A stretch of 64,000 bases of DNA from Cryptosporangium phraense. GTDB taxonomy: Bacteria > Actinomycetota > Actinomycetes > Mycobacteriales > Cryptosporangiaceae. The position numbers were made by a program, and so were the translations under genes. Positions 33,730 through 43,764 of this stretch are shown piece by piece; the first letter of the stretch is position 1; the number at the start of each line of letters is the position of its first letter. The stretch covers positions 372,001 to 436,000 of the forward strand of contig NZ_VIRS01000003.1 of the NCBI RefSeq assembly GCF_006912135.1, given 5' to 3'. The notes below the pieces were generated by a model. That model did no database searches and was not told where the DNA came from. It saw only the letters and a list, made by a program, of their open reading frames with translations.

Positions 33730-34502
33730 TGGGCTGTCCAACCTCCGTCGACGTTGAGGACGGTTCCGGTGAGGTAGCGGGCGGCGTCCGAGAGCAGGAA
33801 GTGCACGGCGCCGACGACGTCCTGCGGCGTGGCGAAGCGGGCCATCGGGATCTTGCCGAGCAGGATCGCCGACCAGCGGTCGTGCGCGCGCAGCGCCTCG
33901 GTCATGTCGGTCTCGACGTAGCCGGGCGCCACCGCGTTGACGCGCACGCCCCGGTCGGCCCACTCGACGCCGAGGCTGCGGGTCAGCATGTCGACGCCCC
34001 CCTTGGAGGCGGCGTAGGCGACGATGCGCGGTCCGGCGACCTGGCCGTGGACGCTCGAGACGTTGACGATGCTGCCGGCGCCCTGGTCGAGCATCTGCCG
34101 TCCGGCGGCCATCGTCGCGATGAACGTGCCGGTCAGGTTCGTCTCGCAGACCTCGCGCCACTCGTCGAGCTGCATGGTCTCGCTGCGCTTGAGGACCGGG
34201 CTGATGCCCGCATTGTTGACCAGGCCGTCGAGGTGACCCCACCGTTGCTCTGCTTTCCTGACGGCGGTGGCGGCGACGGCCTCGTCGGTGATCGAGCCGA
34301 CGACCGGGATGACCTCGGCGCCGTCCGCCTCGGCCTTCGCGCAGACGTCCTGCAGGGCCGCCTCCGTCCGGGCCTGGAGGACGAGGTGTGCGCCGGCCAG
34401 GGCCAGTTGGTGGGTGATCGCGGCGCCGATCCCGCGGCTGGCGCCGGTGATCCAGATGACGCGGCCGTCGAGGCCGAAGGTGGTGTTCGGGTCTGGTGGC
34501 AC
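33726..34502 (-). CDS. Short-chain dehydrogenase/reductase (258 aa)
   Basis: This is a classical SDR with TGASRGIG at the cofactor site, NNAG in LVNNAGISP, VNVSSVHGQVAG with the catalytic serine, and YAASK. It ends YLTGTVLNVDGGWTAQ. The residue after strand 2 (LVLQARTEAA) is arginine, suggesting NADP rather than NAD, unlike the SDR at the end of the operon. GTG 34502 is the first start of the operon; the ACCGAA-CA-GTCGGT site lies 58 bases upstream. Confidence 0.88.
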   Translation of the reverse strand: MPPDPNTTFGLDGRVIWITGASRGIGAAITHQLALAGAHLVLQARTEAALQDVCAKAEADGAEVIPVVGSITDEAVAATAVRKAEQRWGHLDGLVNNAGISPVLKRSETMQLDEWREVCETNLTGTFIATMAAGRQMLDQGAGSIVNVSSVHGQVAGPRIVAYAASKGGVDMLTRSLGVEWADRGVRVNAVAPGYVETDMTEALRAHDRWSAILLGKIPMARFATPQDVVGAVHFLLSDAARYLTGTVLNVDGGWTAQ

Positions 34503-34559
34503 GGCGTTTCACGCTCCTGTGCGCGTTCTGGGCCCGGGAGGGCTCGCTGACCGCAGTCG

Positions 34560-34573
34560 ACCGAACAGTCGGT
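34560..34573. promoter_or_regulatory. TetR-type operator, ACCGAAcaGTCGGT
   Basis: This is one mismatch from ACCGACnnGTCGGT. It is placed before the SDR/E1/E2 operon (minus strand) and repeats the motif at 11644 and 11801. Confidence 0.65.
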
Positions 34574-34652
34574 TCGTTGTTTCCTACGCTGCGGCCTGCG
34601 CGCTGTCAACCGTTGCCTAGAGGCGTGGTGATGGCGTAGAGATGGCCTGTGA

Positions 34653-34666
34653 ACCGACCAGTCGGT
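34653..34666. promoter_or_regulatory. TetR-type operator, perfect ACCGACcaGTCGGT
   Basis: This perfect 6-2-6 palindrome lies 25 bases before the start of the AhpD-like gene (plus strand). Together with 34560 it gives one site per direction, as in the 11.6-11.8 kb region. Confidence 0.7.
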
Positions 34667-34690
34667 CGGGAGCCTCCTAGGGAGACCTCA

Positions 34691-35017
34691 GTGGCGGATC
34701 GCAAGGATTTCCAGCTCGGGCTGGGGAAGCTGGCCAAGGCCGGCGGCACCAGCGAGACGATGAAGGCGTTCACCGCCGTGCACGAGGCCGCGCTGGCCGA
34801 CGGCGAGCTACCGCGCAAGGTCAAGGAACTGATCGCCACGGCCATCTCGATCACCTCGCAGTGCGAGGGATGCATCGGCTGGCACGTCGACGGGGCCCTG
34901 CGGGCCGGGGCGAGCGCGGCCGAGGTCGAGGAGGCGATCGGGGTCGCGATCCTGATGGGCGGCGGGCCGGCGACGTATTACGGCTCGAAGGCGCTGGAGG
35001 CGTTGCAGAATTCGTGA
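34691..35017 (+). CDS. Carboxymuconolactone decarboxylase/AhpD-like protein (108 aa)
   Basis: This is an all-helical CMD-family protein (GLGKLAKAGGTSETMKAFTAVHEAALADGELPRKVKELIATAISITSQCEGCIGWHVDGALRAGAS). The redox motif C-x2-C followed by H (CEGCIGWH) is typical of AhpD-type proteins, which reduce lipoylated or peroxiredoxin partners. GTG 34691 has GGGAG 7 bases upstream. It is divergent from the second E1/E2 operon and probably under the same operator. Since AhpD works with lipoamide-type electron carriers, a functional link to the lipoylated E2 is possible but not shown. Confidence 0.85.
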   Translation: MADRKDFQLGLGKLAKAGGTSETMKAFTAVHEAALADGELPRKVKELIATAISITSQCEGCIGWHVDGALRAGASAAEVEEAIGVAILMGGGPATYYGSKALEALQNS

Positions 35018-35629
35018 GTGCTTCTCTTCGACGAGGTCGCGCAGCTGTACTCGCAGGTTCGTCCGGGGTACCCGGATGCGCTGTTCGAGTGGCTGGCGCC
35101 GGGGACGTCGGTGCTGGAGGTCGGCTGCGGTACCGGGCAGGCGACGCGGTCTCTGGTGTCCCGCGGCTGCGACGTGACCGCGCTCGAGCCCGGGCCCGCG
35201 CTGGCCGCGGCGGCCCGGCGGGCGGTGCCCGGAGTGCCGGTCGAGGAGTCGACGTTCGAGCGGTGGGACGACCGGGGCCGGCGGTTCGACGTGCTGCTGG
35301 CGGCGTCGTCGTGGCACTGGGTCGATCCGGTGGTGGGGTGGCGACGGTTCCGGGAGGTCGTGCGTCCGGGTGGGTCGTTCGCGGTGCTCGGGCACGTCGT
35401 CGTGCGGCGCCCGGGGGAGCCGGAGGTGTACGCGGAGACCGCTGACCTGCACGAGCGCTTCGCGCCCGGTCATCCGGCGTGGGGTCATCCGCCTTGGGAG
35501 GACGAGTCCGCGCTGCCGGAGGGGGTGCGGGAGGCGTTGTTGGACGCGGTGGCGGAGCGGATCCGGACGGGGTTGGGGGATCGGGTCGCTCGGCGGTATT
35601 TGAGCTACGTGGGTATCTCGAATCGCTGA
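35018..35629 (+). CDS. Class I SAM-dependent methyltransferase (203 aa)
   Basis: Motif I is VLEVGCGTGQATRSL, followed by an acidic residue at ALEPGP and the SSWHWVDP motif common in small-molecule methyltransferases of the Mtf11 type. GTG 35018 directly follows the TGA of the AhpD-like gene, so the two are probably co-translated. The acceptor substrate is unknown. It ends before a strong hairpin at 35683. Confidence 0.85.
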   Translation: MLLFDEVAQLYSQVRPGYPDALFEWLAPGTSVLEVGCGTGQATRSLVSRGCDVTALEPGPALAAAARRAVPGVPVEESTFERWDDRGRRFDVLLAASSWHWVDPVVGWRRFREVVRPGGSFAVLGHVVVRRPGEPEVYAETADLHERFAPGHPAWGHPPWEDESALPEGVREALLDAVAERIRTGLGDRVARRYLSYVGISNR

Positions 35630-35682
35630 GCCCGGGCGTGGCCGGGCGTTAGCCCGGGCGCGTTCGGGCTCGGGCGGGCGTC

Positions 35683-35708
35683 AGCCCGGGCGCGTGGGCG
35701 CCCGGGCT
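35683..35708. terminator. Bidirectional terminator-like hairpin
   Basis: AGCCCGGGCG-CGTGGG-CGCCCGGGCT is a perfect 10-base-arm hairpin between the convergent methyltransferase and membrane-protein genes. The arm sequence also occurs singly at 35651-35660 and in part near 35632, suggesting local duplication. It has no T-run. Confidence 0.6.
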
Positions 35709-35723
35709 GTCAGGTGCGGCGGG

Positions 35724-36383
35724 TCAGCCGTGGGCGTCGCCGGCGCCGTTGACGACCGTGATGCCGGTGGCGAACTCGGCGATGCGGGCGCCGTCCCAGT
35801 GCAGCTGGGCCGGAACCTGAATCTGCACCCACCGGCCGGACTTGTCCTGGTACGTGAAGATCTGGATGCCGTCGGTGCTGCGGAGGTAGCCGGTGCGGTC
35901 GCCGGTCGGGACCGGGGTGCCCTGGGTGAGCTCGCCCTTCGGCGTGTCGGACGAGGCCGAGAGCACGGTCAGCTTGTTCACGAACGAGTCCGGGTCCTTG
36001 TCGGCCGCGGACCTCGGCGCGATCGTGAGCGAGGACTCGCTGCCGCCCTGGATGACCCAGCCGTCCGGGAGCTGCTCGACGCGGTATCCCTTGGGCTGCT
36101 TGCCGGTGTAGGCGACGAGCTGGATCTGGTTCTTCGCCGGCGCCTGCGCCGTCACCGGGGTGTTGGAGGTGCTGGAGGTGCTGGACGTGCCGACCCAGGC
36201 GGCGGCGCCGCCGACGAGCAGAGCGGCCACGGCGACGCCGCCGGCGATCGCCGCGCGTCGGCGGTACAGGTGATGGCGGCCGCGGTCGAGGTCGGCGGTC
36301 GGGTCGGTCGGGCGGACGTCGGTGGTCATGGGGGTGTGCTCCTCGTTCAGGGCTGCGGCGAGCAGGCGTTTGATGTCGTTCAT
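35724..36383 (-). CDS. Single-pass membrane protein partnered with an ECF sigma factor (219 aa)
   Basis: The topology is a ~42-residue N-terminal cytoplasmic part, one membrane helix at about residues 45-64 (AIAGGVAVAALLVGGAAAW), a Ser/Thr linker (TSSTSSTSNT) and an extracytoplasmic domain of about 145 residues. ATG 36383 has GGAGG 6 bases upstream and overlaps the sigma-factor stop by ATGA. This is the usual place for an anti-sigma factor, and the N-terminal part (NDIKRLLAAALNEE) could bind the sigma, but the zinc-binding anti-sigma motif is absent. It is therefore called a putative anti-sigma/sensor protein. Confidence 0.75.
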   Translation of the reverse strand: MNDIKRLLAAALNEEHTPMTTDVRPTDPTADLDRGRHHLYRRRAAIAGGVAVAALLVGGAAAWVGTSSTSSTSNTPVTAQAPAKNQIQLVAYTGKQPKGYRVEQLPDGWVIQGGSESSLTIAPRSAADKDPDSFVNKLTVLSASSDTPKGELTQGTPVPTGDRTGYLRSTDGIQIFTYQDKSGRWVQIQVPAQLHWDGARIAEFATGITVVNGAGDAHG

Positions 36384-36898
36384 CGGGACCTCCGCCCGGG
36401 TGACACGGGTAGCGGTTCCAGGAGTTGGCGTAGCTTGGCGACGCCCTTGGCGTTCTGGCTCTTCACGGTTCCTTCGGAACAGCCGAGCCACTCCGCGGTC
36501 TGTTCGACGCTCAGGTCGAGCCAGTGCCGCAGCACGACGACCGCGCGCATCTTCGGCGGGAGCGTCGTGAGCGCGGCCCGGACGGCGTCGCCCAGGTCGT
36601 CGGCCGGAGTGGTGTGGGGCCGTTCGGGCAGTTGGTCGACCGACCGTTCCCGGCGCCACCACGGTCGACGGCTCTCGTCGATGTGCGCGTTGACGATGCT
36701 GCGCCGGACGTAGGCGACCGGGTGGTCGCTGGTCCGGATCCGGCCCCACGAGACGTAGGCCCGGACCAGCGCGGTCTGCACCAGGTCCTCGGCCCGGTGC
36801 GGGTCACCGCTCGCGAGCAGGCGAGCGGTGCGGACCAGGTCGGTCCGGTTGTCCCGGACGAAGCACGCGAATTCCGCGTCGAGCGCTCGTCGTTGCAT
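36380..36898 (-). CDS. SigE family ECF RNA polymerase sigma factor (172 aa)
   Basis: Sigma region 2 occupies about residues 5-75 (EFACFVRDNRTDLVRTARLLASGDPHRAEDLVQTALVRAYVSW) and region 4 about 105-155 (LPPKMRAVVVLRHWLDLSVEQTAEWLGCSEGTVKSQNAKGVAKLRQLL). This matches the SigE family of ECF factors. ATG 36898 has AGGAGG 6 bases before it. It is translationally coupled to the membrane protein at 35724. It probably directs a cell-envelope or stress regulon; the signal is unknown. Confidence 0.9.
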   Translation of the reverse strand: MQRRALDAEFACFVRDNRTDLVRTARLLASGDPHRAEDLVQTALVRAYVSWGRIRTSDHPVAYVRRSIVNAHIDESRRPWWRRERSVDQLPERPHTTPADDLGDAVRAALTTLPPKMRAVVVLRHWLDLSVEQTAEWLGCSEGTVKSQNAKGVAKLRQLLEPLPVSPGRRSR

Positions 36899-37009
36899 CG
36901 GCACCTCCTTCGCCCGAATGGACGAATCCCACCGCGCCGAGGGTTGCCTCCCGAGACAACAATTTCGACGGGCGCGCGGAGCCGAGTCGCCTCAGCATGG
37001 CGCGATACC

Positions 37010-37022
37010 CTGACGTCGTCAG
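37010..37022. promoter_or_regulatory. Short palindrome CTGACG-T-CGTCAG
   Basis: This perfect 6-1-6 repeat lies 33 bases before the Uma2 gene start, overlapping where its promoter should be. The regulator is unknown. Confidence 0.4.
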
Positions 37023-37055
37023 TCAGCCCACGTCGTGCGCTTGCGGAGGTGCCTC

Positions 37056-37619
37056 ATGACCGGGATGGTGGCGCCCGCGTGGATGCACGAACAGGTCACC
37101 GCGGAGCAGTACGCGGTCTGGACCGAAGAGCAATGCGCGGGCATCGAAATAGTCGACGGGATGGTCGTCGTGAGCCCGAGTGCGTCCAAGCGTCACAACC
37201 GCTTGGCCCGGCTGCTGGCCAACGCCCTGGATGATGCGGCGGGGCCGGACTGGAACGCGGATACCGACTTCGACGTCCGGCTCACCGATGTGCCGCTCAA
37301 CAACCGCCGCCCGGACGTCACCGTCTATCGCGCCGACACCATCGACGTGACGCCGACGCGGCCCGAGGACGTGCTCCTCGTCGTCGAGGTCGTCTCACCC
37401 GGCTCGGAGACCACCGACCGCATCGTCAAAGCCGACCAGTACGCGAAGGCCGGCATTGCTTTCTACTGGCGCGTCGAACAGACCGCGACCGGCGTGCCGC
37501 TCGTCTACACCTACGTCCTGGACCCGGCCACGGACCGCTACCACGAGGGTGACCTCTTCACCGGCGCCGTCCGGATCTCAGCCCCGTTCACCGTCGAGGT
37601 CGACCTCACGGCGCGGTGA
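37056..37619 (+). CDS. Uma2 family (DUF820) putative endonuclease (187 aa)
   Basis: This is a PD-(D/E)xK-fold Uma2 protein (HEQVTAEQYAVWTEEQCAGIEIVDGMVVVSPSASKRHNRLARLLANAL). It shows the family motifs RRPDVTVYR and VEVVSPGSETTDRIVKADQYAKAGIAFYWRVE. These contain the expected Asp, the Glu in VEVVSP and the Lys of KADQYAKAGI. Uma2 genes are common in actinobacteria and the role is not established. ATG 37056 has GGAGG 6 bases upstream. Its 3' end overlaps the convergent chitosanase gene by 14 bases. Confidence 0.88.
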   Translation: MTGMVAPAWMHEQVTAEQYAVWTEEQCAGIEIVDGMVVVSPSASKRHNRLARLLANALDDAAGPDWNADTDFDVRLTDVPLNNRRPDVTVYRADTIDVTPTRPEDVLLVVEVVSPGSETTDRIVKADQYAKAGIAFYWRVEQTATGVPLVYTYVLDPATDRYHEGDLFTGAVRISAPFTVEVDLTAR

Positions 37620-38397
37620 TCGTGTACGTCGTGCCGTAGGTCTTCCAGGTCAGGGGGGCGGCCAGGGTCAGGTTGCCGGCGGCGAGGAACGGGCGTTGCT
37701 CGGTGTCGATCCGGCTGGTGTCGAGGCCCTCGGCGCGCATCACGGCTCGGCGGGCGGTGAGGAACGCGCTCAGGTACGCCCTCTCGCTGCCGCCCTGGGC
37801 GGGCGTCCGCGCGAGCCTCATCGCGGTGGCGCGGATCCCGCTGAAGCTCCTCGGGTCGGTGCCGGGGCCGTGCATGACGATCGCGTCGAAGTAGATGAAC
37901 TGACCCAGCGCGTGCAGACCGTCGGCCTTGGCCCGGCGAACGGCGGGACCGAGGTAGGACCGGTCGCGTTCCTCGTCCTGTGCGGCCCGGAACGCCGGGT
38001 CGGACGCGGCGGCCCGCCACGCGGCCACGAAAGGGGCGCCCAGCCCGGAGTGCGACGCGGTGCCGTCGACCCGCGCCAACGCCGGCAGGAACCGGGCCAG
38101 CCGGTTGCCGGGCCTCCTCGCGGTGTACCGCACGACCACCGCGAGCATGTCGGACGTGCCGGAGCAGAACCCGATGATGCCGCCGGTGTAGCCGCGCCCG
38201 TCGCCGATGTCCTCGATGTACGCGTACTGGGCGCGCCAATCGAGGGTCGAGTTCTCGGCGCTGGACACCAGCCGCATCGCGAGGTCCTTCCCGCGCGGAG
38301 TGTCCAGCGCGGTCACCGCGCCGGCCGGCGCGGCCGGGAGGAGTGCGACGGTCAGGACGGCAGCGACTAAACCGGTGCGAACGGCGGCGTGCTTCAT
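37606..38397 (-). CDS. Secreted GH46 chitosanase (263 aa)
   Basis: The signal peptide is MKHAAVRTGLVAAVLTVALLPAAPAGA, so the enzyme is exported. The catalytic region LVSSAENSTLDWRAQYAYIEDIGDGRGYTGGIIGFCSGT is very close to the Streptomyces N174 chitosanase. It gives Glu48 as the proton donor and Asp66 as the nucleophile activator, with the same 18-residue spacing. It hydrolyses chitosan by inversion. ATG 38397 is preceded by AGGAAG. A 9-base direct repeat (TTCCTAGCG twice, 38402-38419) spans this ribosome site. Confidence 0.93.
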   Translation of the reverse strand: MKHAAVRTGLVAAVLTVALLPAAPAGAVTALDTPRGKDLAMRLVSSAENSTLDWRAQYAYIEDIGDGRGYTGGIIGFCSGTSDMLAVVVRYTARRPGNRLARFLPALARVDGTASHSGLGAPFVAAWRAAASDPAFRAAQDEERDRSYLGPAVRRAKADGLHALGQFIYFDAIVMHGPGTDPRSFSGIRATAMRLARTPAQGGSERAYLSAFLTARRAVMRAEGLDTSRIDTEQRPFLAAGNLTLAAPLTWKTYGTTYTITAP

Positions 38398-38719
38398 CGG
38401 CTTCCTAGCGTTCCTAGCGTTCGGGGAGCGGAGCAAAGACGATGTGCCCCACGTTCGTCGACGGAGCTCACGATTGGCTCAACGTGACGTTGCCGCTAGT
38501 GGGACGGATGTCGTCTCGCCGCGAAGCTTGCCATCCCCGCACGCGCCCCGGCCACCCCGCGCGACGCCCGGCCGCCCCCGCCGAACAGGGTCAACCGGAG
38601 GTCGGGACGGACCGGCGGTCGCCGGCGTCCCCAGCGGCGCGAGCACCGCCGCCGAGACCGAACCGGCGCACGGCCTCGGCGTCCAGCAGGGGTTCGTGAA
38701 CGTGGATCGGGTCAGCGGC
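38398..38719. other. Intergenic stretch upstream of the chitosanase gene
   Basis: Apart from the duplicated TTCCTAGCG (38402-38419), a CAACGTGACGTTG inverted repeat is seen near 38479-38491, which could be a promoter-proximal regulator site for the chitosanase. No gene is supported. Confidence 0.45.
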
Positions 38720-41119
<2,400 letters not shown>

Positions 41120-41261
41120 GCCTGGATCGTGCCGGGGTGATTTCCCGGTTTCCAGAGGTCGGCCCGCTTGTTCAGCGATTGGACACGTGGTGGCCTGCAA
41201 CCACCTGCTCTTCCGGGCTCACTGGGACAATGAGCTGCTCGAATCTCTGGAAGGACTGCCC

Positions 41262-42161
41262 GTGGCCGGTGGACTGGTTGCCCTGCTGGACGACGTCGCG
41301 GTGCTGGCTCGCGCCGCGGCCGCGTCCGTCGACGACATCGGCGCCGCCGCGGCGAAGGCCGGCACCAAGGCGGCCGGCGTCGTCATCGACGACGCGGCGG
41401 TGACGCCGCAGTACGTGCAGGGGCTGGCGGCCGAGCGGGAGCTGCCGATCATCAAGCGCATCGCGCTGGGGTCGCTGCGCAACAAGTACCTGATCATCCT
41501 GCCGGTGGTGCTGCTCCTCAGCCAGTTCCTCCCCGGCCTGCTGACGCCGATCCTGATGCTCGGTGGCGCCTACCTGTGTTTCGAAGGCGCGGAGAAGGTG
41601 TGGGCGAAGATCGCGGGTCATTCCGGCGAGGAGGGCGGCGCTGCGAAGGACGAGAAGGCGCTGGTCTCGGGCGCGGTGCGCACCGACCTGATCCTGTCGG
41701 CCGAGATCATGGTGATCACGCTCAACGAGGTGATCGACGAGCCGTTCTGGTCCCGCCTGGTGATTCTCGCGATCGTCGCGCTGGTGATGACCGTCGTCGT
41801 CTACGGCGCCGTCGGGCTGATCGTCAAGATGGACGACGCCGGCCTGCGGCTGGCCGGGAGGTCCGGGGGAGTGGCGGCCTTCGGCCGCGGCCTGGTGAAG
41901 GCGATGCCGATCGTGCTGACGGTGCTGACCGTGGTCGGGACGGCGGCGATGCTGTGGGTAGGTGGGCACATCCTGCTGGTGGGGACGGACGAGCTGGGTC
42001 TGCACGTGCTGTACGACGTGGTGCACCACCTGGAGGAGGGCCTGAATCCGGTGGTGGGGTGGGTGGTGAACACCGTGGCCAGCGGGATCCTCGGCCTACT
42101 CGTGGGAGCGGTGATCGTGCTGGTGGTGACGTTGACGGTTCATCGGCGCAAGGCTCACTGA
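41262..42161 (+). CDS. DUF808 family membrane protein (299 aa)
   Basis: The conserved N-terminus AGGLVALLDDVAVLARAAAASVDDIGAAAAKAGTKAAGVVIDDAAVTPQYVQG and the following ELPIIKRIALGSLRNKYLIILPVVLLLSQF are diagnostic of the DUF808/YedI family. There are about five membrane helices. The function is unknown. GTG 41262 has GGAAGGA upstream and matches the usual family start, so the longer open frame from 41061 is not used. Confidence 0.9.
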   Translation: MAGGLVALLDDVAVLARAAAASVDDIGAAAAKAGTKAAGVVIDDAAVTPQYVQGLAAERELPIIKRIALGSLRNKYLIILPVVLLLSQFLPGLLTPILMLGGAYLCFEGAEKVWAKIAGHSGEEGGAAKDEKALVSGAVRTDLILSAEIMVITLNEVIDEPFWSRLVILAIVALVMTVVVYGAVGLIVKMDDAGLRLAGRSGGVAAFGRGLVKAMPIVLTVLTVVGTAAMLWVGGHILLVGTDELGLHVLYDVVHHLEEGLNPVVGWVVNTVASGILGLLVGAVIVLVVTLTVHRRKAH

Positions 42162-42207
42162 CCCACGGGGCCGTGGCGTCGCAGCGCCGCCCGCAGGCGG
42201 GGGTCGC

Positions 42208-42879
42208 TCAGCCGTTCCGGACCGCGAAGATGTCGGCGACCTCGTGACCCTTGGCCCGGCCGCGGGCCTCGTACTTGGTGACCGGCCGCCACTCCGGCCG
42301 CTCCACCGGCCCGCCGTACTCGAGCACCAGCCCCGGCTCGGCGTCGAGGACCTCCACCATCTGGGCCGCGTAGGGCGCCCAGTCGGTAGCGCAGTGCAGC
42401 CGGCCGCCGGGAGCCAGCTTCGAGGCCGCCAACGCGGCGAAACGGGCGTCGACGAGACGGCGCTTGACGTGCCGGGCCTTCGGCCACGGGTCGGGGAAGT
42501 AGAGACGAATCCCGGCCAGACTCGCCGGGGGGATCCGCCGGGCGAGGAGCTCGGCGCCGTCGCCGTGGAGGACGCGCACGTTGTCGAGGTCCTGCTCGTG
42601 CAGGCCCCGGAGCAGCGCACCCACGCCGGGCACGTGCACGTCGGCCGCGATGATGCAGGTCGACGGGTCGGCGCGGGCCATCTCCAGGGTGGTGCCGCCC
42701 ATGCCGAAGCCGATCTCCAGGACGACCGGGGCTTCGCGCTGGAAGAGGGCGGGCAGGTCGAGGAGGACGTCGCCGGGCGGGATGGCGAATCGGTCGGCGA
42801 AGGAGTCGAGTGCTCGCTGCTGACCCGGGGTGATTCGTCCGCTGCGGAGCTTGTAGGTCCGGGTCAGGGGTTCGGTCAC
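42208..42879 (-). CDS. trmB: tRNA (guanine-N7-)-methyltransferase (223 aa)
   Basis: TrmB makes m7G46 in tRNA. It has the SAM motif VVLEIGFGMGGTTLEMA, the DVHVPGVGALL segment, IRLYFPDPWPKARHVKRRLV and the C-terminal TKYEARGRAKGHEV of the family. It starts at GTG 42879. The C-terminus faces the DUF808 gene tail-to-tail with about 45 bases between. It is a housekeeping gene. Confidence 0.95.
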   Translation of the reverse strand: MTEPLTRTYKLRSGRITPGQQRALDSFADRFAIPPGDVLLDLPALFQREAPVVLEIGFGMGGTTLEMARADPSTCIIAADVHVPGVGALLRGLHEQDLDNVRVLHGDGAELLARRIPPASLAGIRLYFPDPWPKARHVKRRLVDARFAALAASKLAPGGRLHCATDWAPYAAQMVEVLDAEPGLVLEYGGPVERPEWRPVTKYEARGRAKGHEVADIFAVRNG

Positions 42880-43048
42880 GCTTCATTGTCCGCCACGGGG
42901 GAGTCGGTGGGGGAGGTGGCCCCGGGGCGACGTCCGAATGCCGGAGCGGATCCCGGACTGCGCCGGATTCGCTCCGGCGAGCTGCACCATGGGGCGCCTC
43001 CTAGGGGTCGATCTCCGGGTGTTCCCGCATTGCCCGAGTTGAAGCACG

Positions 43049-43066
43049 TGCAAATCATTGTTTGCA
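43049..43066. promoter_or_regulatory. Perfect 6-6-6 inverted repeat before the DedA-like gene
   Basis: TGCAAA-TCATTG-TTTGCA lies 35 bases before ATG 43101. It would be inside the coding region if the upstream TTG at 43062 were the start, so it supports the ATG and is a candidate operator. Confidence 0.5.
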
Positions 43067-43100
43067 GGTAGTTACTCGCCTGTGGACGGAGCTCCCTCGC

Positions 43101-43685
43101 ATGCTCGAACACGCCCTGCACCTCGCCGGATCGCCCTGGATCTACGCCGTCGTCGTGCTGTTCGTCGCCGCCGACGGTGTCTTCACGTTCCTGCCATCGG
43201 ACTCCCTCGTCATCTGCCTCAGCGCTCTCTCCATCGGTGGCGCGCCCAGCCTCGCGCCGTTGGTGACGAGTGCGGCGCTCGGCGCCGTCGTCGGCGATTG
43301 GATCTCGTACGCGCTCGGGCGGCGGGCGACCGGGTGGCTGGGCCCGCCGAAGAAAGGCGCCGTAGGCGCCGCGTTCGCCACCGCTCGACGCGCCGTGGGG
43401 CGCTGGGGCGGCCTGGCCCTGGTGGTGGGTCACTTCCTTCCCGGCGGACGTACGGCGACGACGCTCGCCGCGGGCTGGCTCAGGTTCCCCAGGCGGACGT
43501 TCGGCCTGAGCACGACGGTGGCCGGCGTGTTGTGGGCGATCTACATCAGTGGACTGGGGTGGCTGGGCGGCCTGGCGTTCGCATCGCGGCCGTTGCTCGG
43601 CGCGGTACCGGGAATCGTGTTCGGAGTGGTGGCAGGAGCGTTCCTCCAAGTTCGCTCGCGGCGGTTGACAGCGGCGCCCGAGTAA
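43101..43685 (+). CDS. DedA/SNARE-associated family membrane protein (194 aa)
   Basis: This is a short DedA-type protein with four or five hydrophobic segments. The conserved glycine/arginine motifs include DGVFTFLPSDSLVICLSALS, LGAVVGDWISYALGRRA and HFLPGGRTATTLAAGWLRFPRRTF (F-x3-R-G/R-P-type). DedA proteins act in membrane lipid recycling (undecaprenyl phosphate or phospholipid transport). ATG 43101 has GGAG 9 bases upstream. A separate palindrome-marked promoter at 43698 starts the next unit. Confidence 0.85.
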   Translation: MLEHALHLAGSPWIYAVVVLFVAADGVFTFLPSDSLVICLSALSIGGAPSLAPLVTSAALGAVVGDWISYALGRRATGWLGPPKKGAVGAAFATARRAVGRWGGLALVVGHFLPGGRTATTLAAGWLRFPRRTFGLSTTVAGVLWAIYISGLGWLGGLAFASRPLLGAVPGIVFGVVAGAFLQVRSRRLTAAPE

Positions 43686-43697
43686 ATGACTCTGTAA

Positions 43698-43713
43698 TCC
43701 AAAGCGATTTGGA
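43698..43713. promoter_or_regulatory. Perfect 6-4-6 palindrome TCCAAA-GCGA-TTTGGA
   Basis: It lies 52 bases before the start of the membrane protein at 43765, whose operon partner is a winged-helix regulator. It is a likely binding site for that regulator. Confidence 0.6.
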
Positions 43714-43764
43714 AAGCAGAGGTGTGTCACGGACGCTTCTCGCTCGGCCGCCGTACTGGCGGAG

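Noticed and set aside
34560-34666. Palindromes read as terminators
   Set aside because: They lie between divergent start sites, where no transcript ends, and match the motif at 11.6-11.8 kb, so operators are more likely.
38437-38719. Protein-coding gene before the phosphorylase stop
   Set aside because: The open frames are proline/arginine-rich without domain features, as expected for non-coding high-GC DNA.
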